DNA of 64,000 nt. It comes from Parvibaculaceae bacterium Mf 1.05b.01 (lineage in GTDB: Bacteria; Pseudomonadota; Alphaproteobacteria; Parvibaculales; Parvibaculaceae). The stretch's first letter is position 1; each line of letters begins with the position of its first letter. Made by a program: the position numbers and the translations under genes. The stretch lies in contig BAOK01000001.1 of assembly GCA_000509225.1 (NCBI GenBank), forward strand, positions 682,001-746,000. Direction: 5' to 3'. This document shows positions 59,269-64,000 of this stretch, piece after piece. The notes below the pieces were generated by a model, which did not search any database, was not told the origin of the DNA, and saw only the letters and a program-made list of their open reading frames with translations.

Positions 59269-59613
59269 ATGGCTGATTTGACCGACAAGGAACTCGCTGA
59301 CTTTGCGGCGCGCTTGCACTCCCTGAAGGCTGACTTGCAGGAGGTGCAGGCCTCTTCGAAAGATGCGAGTGCGGTGGTTCAGCTTGATCAACAAAGTGTG
59401 GGGCGCTTGAGTCGGATGGATGCGCTACAAGCACAGGCGATGGCTCAAGAGACTGAGCGGCGCCGAGCGCTTGATCTGCGCAAAATTGACGCGGCGCTCT
59501 CCCGTATCGACGATGGCGAATTCGGGTATTGTGCTGTCTGCGGTGACGCTATTGAGCGGGGCCGGTTGGATTTGGATCCCGCTGCGGCGACTTGCGTCGC
59601 GCATGCGAAGTAA
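59269..59613 (+). CDS. TraR/DksA family zinc-finger protein
   Basis: A 114-residue protein: a coiled-coil N-terminal part (ADFAARLHSLKADLQEVQ) and a zinc finger with C88, C91, C109 and H112. Thus the usual CxxC...CxxC is CxxC...CxxH here. The family modulates RNA polymerase through its secondary channel; this short form lacks the acidic DxxDxA tip motif in an obvious place. ATG 59269 has TGCAGC only, so the ribosome-binding site is weak. The sterol-desaturase-like gene follows 19 bp later. Confidence 0.85.
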   Translation: MADLTDKELADFAARLHSLKADLQEVQASSKDASAVVQLDQQSVGRLSRMDALQAQAMAQETERRRALDLRKIDAALSRIDDGEFGYCAVCGDAIERGRLDLDPAAATCVAHAK

Positions 59614-59632
59614 GAGAGAAGAGGGTTCAGGC

Positions 59633-60547
59633 GTGAGTGTGACGGACCAGAGTGCGGTGAAGAGCGGGTATGCAGATAGTGGCCGGGCTCGCTTCTTGGC
59701 CTCTTTCATTGTGTGGCCAGGCTTGTTGGCTGCCGGTGTGATCCTGACCGGGTGGGGGATGACGACGGACTCGCCCATTCTCGTTTTCAATATTGTCTAT
59801 CTGAGTTTCGCGCTCACCGTTGGTATTCTGGAACGGGTGATGCCTCATGAGCGGGCCTGGTTGAAGGATGACAAGCAAACCTTCGCCAATCTTGCACATA
59901 CACTGCTGAATAAAGGTCTGGTGCAGGTACTGGTCATTGTTACCGCCACTGTGGGGATTGCGGGCGCTGTGCAGCCACCAGCTGGTTCTACAGACGGGCT
60001 GTGGCCGGGCGCCTGGCCGATGTTTGCGCAGGTTGTCCTTGGGTTGGTGATCGCAGAGTTCGGCCTCTATTGGGCCCATCGCCTGGCTCACGAGATTCCC
60101 TATATCTGGCGCTTTCACGCAGTCCATCATTCCGTGACACGTTTGTGGGTGATCAATACAGGCCGCTTCCATTTTGTGGATTCTTTCTTCAGCATCATTT
60201 TGAGCCAGCCTTTGCTCTTCCTGATGGGCGCGCCGATGGAAGTATTCCTGTGGGTGAGTGCCTTCACTGCTTTTGTCGGCATTCTGACCCATTGCAATAT
60301 TGAAACCCGTACAGGGCCGCTCAACTACGTCTTCAACACGCCAGGCCTTCATCGGTGGCACCACTCACTGGACCTCAACGAAGGCAACAAGAATTACGGC
60401 GAGAACCTAATGCTTTGGGACATTCTGTTTCGCACCTATTTCGATGCTGACCGTCGGCCGCCGACCAAGATCGGGATCCATGGACCTATGCCTGCCGGCT
60501 TCACGGAGCAATTGGTCCATCCGTTCCGCACACCACCCTCTGACTGA
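59633..60547 (+). CDS. Sterol desaturase family di-iron hydroxylase
   Basis: A 304-residue membrane protein of the fatty-acid hydroxylase superfamily. The histidine clusters of the di-iron site are present: HRLAHE, HAVHH and HRWHH, between helices such as FIVWPGLLAAGVILTGWG. It would oxidise a lipid with O2. It starts at GTG 59633, with GAGGG upstream; the frame is open far upstream but overlaps the DksA gene in another frame. It is followed by a terminator. Confidence 0.88.
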   Translation: MSVTDQSAVKSGYADSGRARFLASFIVWPGLLAAGVILTGWGMTTDSPILVFNIVYLSFALTVGILERVMPHERAWLKDDKQTFANLAHTLLNKGLVQVLVIVTATVGIAGAVQPPAGSTDGLWPGAWPMFAQVVLGLVIAEFGLYWAHRLAHEIPYIWRFHAVHHSVTRLWVINTGRFHFVDSFFSIILSQPLLFLMGAPMEVFLWVSAFTAFVGILTHCNIETRTGPLNYVFNTPGLHRWHHSLDLNEGNKNYGENLMLWDILFRTYFDADRRPPTKIGIHGPMPAGFTEQLVHPFRTPPSD

Positions 60548-60630
60548 CCCTCTCTGAGACCACCCGATAGGTAAACTTTTACGTTTTCCAAGTGGGTCGA
60601 AGGCTGATCTGAAGACCTGCGAAAGAGGGG

Positions 60631-60666
60631 ACGCCGTCCTAAAAGGGGTGCGAACGGCGTTTTTTG
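60631..60666 (+). terminator. Rho-independent terminator
   Basis: ACGCCGT (60631-60637) pairs with ACGGCGT (60654-60660) followed by a run of T (60660-60666). It ends the DksA-desaturase transcript. Confidence 0.85.
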
Positions 60667-60801
60667 TGGTTTCCACTTTCTTGCGCTTGAGCGCCGTTTA
60701 TACACACAACCTGAAGTCTTCGTTAACCCGCACTCGCTACACTTGTCGAAATGACCCAAACCTCCTGCGCTTGCAGGGGAGGGAGTAGGAGCGAGACACC
60801 C

Positions 60802-61950
60802 ATGACCGATACCCCAGTTTTGAGTGCTTTCGATGTCGCCGCATTGGCCCGCGATCCGTCGCCTGAGGCCAGAGTAGAAGTTGGCACAAAAGTCGCTAAG
60901 CGTTTTGACAACGCATTGATTACGCACCGTGAGCGAGAATTGGCCCACGAAATTCTAGCGCTCCTTGTTCAAGACACAGCGCAAATGGTACGCGAGAACC
61001 TCGCGAAGTCCTTGTGCTCCATGCCGGGTGCTCCAAAAGACATTCTTGAGTCATTGGCTGCCGACATAGATGAAGTTGCGCGCCCGGTTCTTGAAATTTC
61101 GCCAGTCTTCAGTGACGAGGCGCTGATTTCCATTGTGAATAGTGGGTCGCGGGCGAAGCAGATCTCGATTGCAAGCCGCCCAACTGTCTCACCAGAAGTG
61201 TCAGATGCCTTGGTTTCAACCGACAATCGTGACGTCGTTCTGTGTCTTGCAGGAAACGAAGGCGCTAGTTTCTGGGAGGGCACGCTTGCTGCTGTTGCAA
61301 ATCGATTTGGCGGTGATGAAGCCATTGCCAAGAAACTCGTGAAGCGGGCTGACCTGCCTGTGACCGTTGTCGAACATTTGGTCACTGCGGTTTCTGACGA
61401 ATTGCGGGGATATCTGATTGAGCGTCACGACATTAGTGAGGAAGTTGCCGCTCAGGTCATTCAAGACAGCCGCGAGCGGACGACAGTCGACCTGGTTGAT
61501 GGCATTGAGAGCAAGGACATCCCCAAGCTTGTGGAACAGCTCGCCACCACAGGCCGTATGACATCCTCTCTGCTGCTCCGTGCGATGTGTTTGGGTGAAA
61601 TGCGTTTTGCCGAGGCCATCTTCGTTCAGCTCACAGATCTGCCTGAGCCCAAAGTCTGGTCTCTTATGCACGACAAGGGCCCGTTGGGTCTGAAAGCGCT
61701 TTATGCACGCGCGAGGCTGCCACAGGTTCTTTTCCCTGCCTTTCGTGCTGCTGTCGATATCTATCGGGAGATGGATTACACAGGCGCCGAGAGTGACCGG
61801 TACAATTTCCGTCTCCGCATGCTGGAGCGCTTGTTAACGAGCTATGACGGTTTGGAGGGAGATGATCTGGACTTCCTGCTTGGCCGCATGTCACGCATTT
61901 CCGACAAACTGCATGTCGAAACGCCGAGCGACCAAGTGAGTTTCGTTTAG
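60802..61950 (+). CDS. DUF2336 domain protein
   Basis: A 382-residue soluble helical protein typical of alphaproteobacterial DUF2336: a HEAT-like N-terminal part with paired helices (VLSAFDVAALARDPSPEARVEVGTKVAKRFD, ALLVQDTAQMVRENLAKSL) and a long C-terminal helical region (DRYNFRLRMLERLLTSYDGLEGDDLDFLLGRM). Function unknown. ATG 60802 follows GGAG; the longer frame from 60751 encodes Cys-rich non-conserved residues and is rejected. Confidence 0.83.
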   Translation: MTDTPVLSAFDVAALARDPSPEARVEVGTKVAKRFDNALITHRERELAHEILALLVQDTAQMVRENLAKSLCSMPGAPKDILESLAADIDEVARPVLEISPVFSDEALISIVNSGSRAKQISIASRPTVSPEVSDALVSTDNRDVVLCLAGNEGASFWEGTLAAVANRFGGDEAIAKKLVKRADLPVTVVEHLVTAVSDELRGYLIERHDISEEVAAQVIQDSRERTTVDLVDGIESKDIPKLVEQLATTGRMTSSLLLRAMCLGEMRFAEAIFVQLTDLPEPKVWSLMHDKGPLGLKALYARARLPQVLFPAFRAAVDIYREMDYTGAESDRYNFRLRMLERLLTSYDGLEGDDLDFLLGRMSRISDKLHVETPSDQVSFV

Positions 61951-62026
61951 CGCTTGGCCTCTGGCAATAGCTGACAAATGAGATAGTCTGCGCGCTCGAC
62001 TTTCTTCGAGACGCGAGGCTTATACC

Positions 62027-63241
62027 ATGTCCCATTCCCGTACCGATGCCTTCATCTGTGACGCTGTACGCACGCCCATAGGCCGCTATGGCGGCAGTCT
62101 GGCGACTGTCCGTCCTGATGATTTGGGGGCTGTTCCTCTGATGGCTCTTATGGAGCGGAACAGCGATGTTAACTGGGAACGGGTGGACGATGTGATCTTT
62201 GGCTGTGCCAATCAGGCTGGCGAAGACAATCGCAATGTTGCGCGTATGTCGTCGCTGCTGGCGGGTCTGCCGGTCAATGTTTCTGGTACAACAATCAACC
62301 GCCTGTGCGGCTCTGGCATGGATGCGGTCGGCACTGCCTCGCGCGCCATCAAATCCGGTGAAGCTGATCTCATGATTGCAGGCGGTGTGGAGAGCATGTC
62401 GCGGGCGCCTTTCGTTGTGGCAAAAGGCGGGACCGCCTTTGCGCGTGATGTGACCATGTATGACACGACGATCGGCTGGCGGTTTATAAACCCGCTGATG
62501 AACAGCCAGTACGGCACCGACTCGATGCCTGAGACCGGTGAGAATGTTGCTGAAGACTTTCAGATCTCCCGGGAAGACCAGGACCGCTTTGCGCTTTCGA
62601 GCCAGAAGAAAGCAGGTGCAGCGATGGCGCGGGGACGCTTTGAGAAAGAGACCGTGCCTGTCACCATTTCCACGCGGAAGGGCGAGACTGTTGTCGCTGT
62701 GGATGAGCATCCGCGCCCGGAGACAAGTGCGGAAGGGCTCGCGAAACTCAAAGCACCGTTCCGCGAAGGTGGCTCAGTGACAGCCGGCAATGCGTCAGGC
62801 GTAAATGATGGGGCCTGTGCGTTGCTCCTGGCATCGCATGACGGTGTGGCGCAACATGGCCTTAAGCCTCTTGCCCGGGTCGTCGGCATGGCAACGGCGG
62901 GTGTGCCTCCTCGGGTGATGGGCATTGGTCCAGCCCCTGCGGTGCGCAAGGTTTTGGAGCAGACCGGCCTTTCTCTTGGGGACATGGACGTGATCGAATT
63001 GAACGAGGCCTTTGCCTCTCAATCGCTCGCTGTCATGCGTGATTTGGGACTTGCAGATGATGCCTCACACGTGAACCCGAATGGTGGTGCGATTGCGCTT
63101 GGTCATCCGCTCGGTATGAGCGGCGCACGGCTGGTAACGACGGCGGTTCACGAGTTGCAGGAGACCGGTGGACGCTACGGGCTCTGCACAATGTGTATTG
63201 GCGTTGGGCAGGGCATTGCGACGATCATTGAGCGTGTTTAA
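62027..63241 (+). CDS. Acetyl-CoA acyltransferase (thiolase, PcaF-like)
   Basis: A 404-residue thiolase. The nucleophile Cys is in [11 protein letters not shown], the His in [20 protein letters not shown] and the acid/base Cys in [10 protein letters not shown]. The start [34 protein letters not shown] is of the 3-oxoadipyl-CoA thiolase type, so it may act in aromatic (beta-ketoadipate or phenylacetate) degradation or general beta-oxidation. No other members of such a pathway adjoin it. Short intergenic space upstream. Confidence 0.92.
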   Translation: MSHSRTDAFICDAVRTPIGRYGGSLATVRPDDLGAVPLMALMERNSDVNWERVDDVIFGCANQAGEDNRNVARMSSLLAGLPVNVSGTTINRLCGSGMDAVGTASRAIKSGEADLMIAGGVESMSRAPFVVAKGGTAFARDVTMYDTTIGWRFINPLMNSQYGTDSMPETGENVAEDFQISREDQDRFALSSQKKAGAAMARGRFEKETVPVTISTRKGETVVAVDEHPRPETSAEGLAKLKAPFREGGSVTAGNASGVNDGACALLLASHDGVAQHGLKPLARVVGMATAGVPPRVMGIGPAPAVRKVLEQTGLSLGDMDVIELNEAFASQSLAVMRDLGLADDASHVNPNGGAIALGHPLGMSGARLVTTAVHELQETGGRYGLCTMCIGVGQGIATIIERV

Positions 63242-63259
63242 ACCGCGTTTGCCAACAGG

Positions 63260-64000
63260 CTAGGGGAGAGCAACCTGAAGCGGTTGAGTATCGTCTTCTG
63301 CAGGCGCGCTGGGTGTCGCCGCTTTGATCTCGTCTTTGTCTTCTTCAGGCAGGCGCAACAGTTCGGGGTCAGCCAGGTCTGCCCGTGCACGGGCGATGGT
63401 ATCGGCGCGAGGGGGGCGCTCGCCTGACAAGACAGGCATCAGCCAATCAGATGACCAGTTCTCCAGACCTTCCTGGGTGTCAGGGTGCCGGAAGAAGGTG
63501 CCTTGAGCGGCGCTGAAGCCCATGTCCGCCAGCGGCTTGATGGTTTCTATGTCTTCTACGCGGGTGGCTGTTACGGACAGACCGTTGGCGGAGGCTGCCT
63601 CCAGCCTCTCGGCAATCAGACCCTTCCGGGACCGCCTGATGCTTCGGGCAAACTTGATCAAAGACGTGCCGCCGATTTTCAGTTCGGAAAAATACTCAGC
63701 GCTGATCTGTTCGTGGGGCAGCAGATCCATCCCGGCGGTGTCCAGCGCAATCGCAATACCCTTTTTCTTGAGTTCGCTGAGCGCGCTTAACCGTTTCTCG
63801 GGGGCCTCTGTTAAGGCCGCCTCCGGAACATCCACAGAAAACGCGTCTGATGGAATCGCATAGGCCGTGAAAAGGTCGCACATATGTTTAGCTAAGTGGG
63901 GGTTGTCGATGTCTTCCGCACTCAGGTTTACAGAGACTGTCCAGTGTCTTTGTTGGGAGCGCCAGATTGATACAACACGTGCGGCTTCATGGAGCATCAG
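63260..64000 (-). CDS. EAL-domain protein, degenerate (5' end beyond the window)
   Basis: At least 247 codons; the frame is open to the window edge so the N-terminus is missing. The visible part is an EAL fold (RHWTVSVNLSAEDIDNPHLAKHM, FSVDVPEAALTEA, QISAEYFSELKIGGTSLIKFA, LADMGFSAAQGTFF), but catalytic motifs are altered: the Asp pair of the DDFG loop reads ALDTAG and ELK is followed by IGG where KxD is expected. It should therefore not hydrolyse c-di-GMP. The C-terminus is a proline- and acid-rich tail. Confidence 0.78.
   Translation of the reverse strand: MMLHEAARVVSIWRSQQRHWTVSVNLSAEDIDNPHLAKHMCDLFTAYAIPSDAFSVDVPEAALTEAPEKRLSALSELKKKGIAIALDTAGMDLLPHEQISAEYFSELKIGGTSLIKFARSIRRSRKGLIAERLEAASANGLSVTATRVEDIETIKPLADMGFSAAQGTFFRHPDTQEGLENWSSDWLMPVLSGERPPRADTIARARADLADPELLRLPEEDKDEIKAATPSAPAEDDTQPLQVALP

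Noticed and set aside
61664-62710. 348-codon minus-strand ORF opposite the thiolase and DUF2336 genes
   Set aside because: It crosses two plus-strand genes and their intergenic space and shows no domain.
1-64000. tRNA, rRNA or CRISPR array
   Set aside because: I looked through the intergenic stretches for TTCGANNCC-type T-loops, rRNA segments and evenly spaced repeats and found none. Without a covariance search a small RNA could be missed.

Overview
The window looks like one contiguous stretch of chromosome from a free-living alphaproteobacterium, most likely a marine or environmental member of the Hyphomicrobiales/Parvibaculales side of the class. The basis is family content: a DUF3126 protein, alphaproteobacterial PAS_5-type PAS proteins, DUF2336, a BTLCP transglutaminase-like protease, many single acyl-CoA enzymes, GMC and carotenoid-type oxidoreductases, and small dispersed palindromes of the kind known from Rhizobiales. 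Genes are tightly packed on both strands, with moderately high GC. I see no rRNA, tRNA, CRISPR array, transposase, integrase or prophage genes.

Layout. 0-6.2 kb: FAD amine oxidase, ABM-fold protein, SDR, periplasmic PCuAC copper chaperone, DUF3126, large MMPL/RND exporter. 6.2-11.5 kb: small membrane proteins of unknown role and a Tat-exported PhoX-type phosphatase. 11.6-18.3 kb: gamma carbonic anhydrase, three crotonases, GYF_2 protein, BTLCP lipoprotein, glycine-zipper protein. 18.3-24 kb: tandem PilZ protein, OmpA-type lipoprotein, GMC dehydrogenase, pentapeptide-repeat protein, PAS protein. 24-31.2 kb: an accessory-looking region with an exported Asn/Thr-repeat protein, TetR, second PAS protein, exported GH2 glycosidase, and a CsgG/HfaB-like outer-membrane lipoprotein paired with a tiny exported protein. 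31.4-40.4 kb: 2-hydroxychromene-2-carboxylate isomerase, rhomboid, DUF4389, TetR, carotenoid oxygenase, an AT-rich orphan immunity-like gene between two copies of a 92-bp repeat, DUF2157/GDYXXLXY pair, CBS protein, patatin, GNAT. 40.4-46.8 kb: housekeeping block (hisI, folE, cysS, Fe-S scaffold, yidD, thrS). 46.8-64 kb: outer-membrane protein, nitroreductase, MaoC-CitE pair facing an acyl-CoA dehydrogenase, HIT, two MFS carriers, AraC regulator, response regulator, sigma-54-linked lytic transglycosylase, CaiB transferase, DksA, sterol-desaturase-like hydroxylase, DUF2336, thiolase, and a degenerate EAL protein cut by the window end.

Most notable. cysS is preceded by a 15-codon ORF with a strong ribosome-binding site reading MTCRCCRKNTTESPA. 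yidD-thrS is preceded by a promoter-like sequence and a 39-codon ORF with nine threonines followed by hairpins. Both look like amino-acid-sensing leader peptides placed before the cognate aminoacyl-tRNA synthetase. The same block carries six copies of a nested palindrome, absent from the rest of the window; three of them end 13-14 nt before a start codon. A CsgG-like pore gene without any recognisable curli genes, with a short Asn-rich exported partner, is the best candidate for an undescribed secretion or adhesion system.
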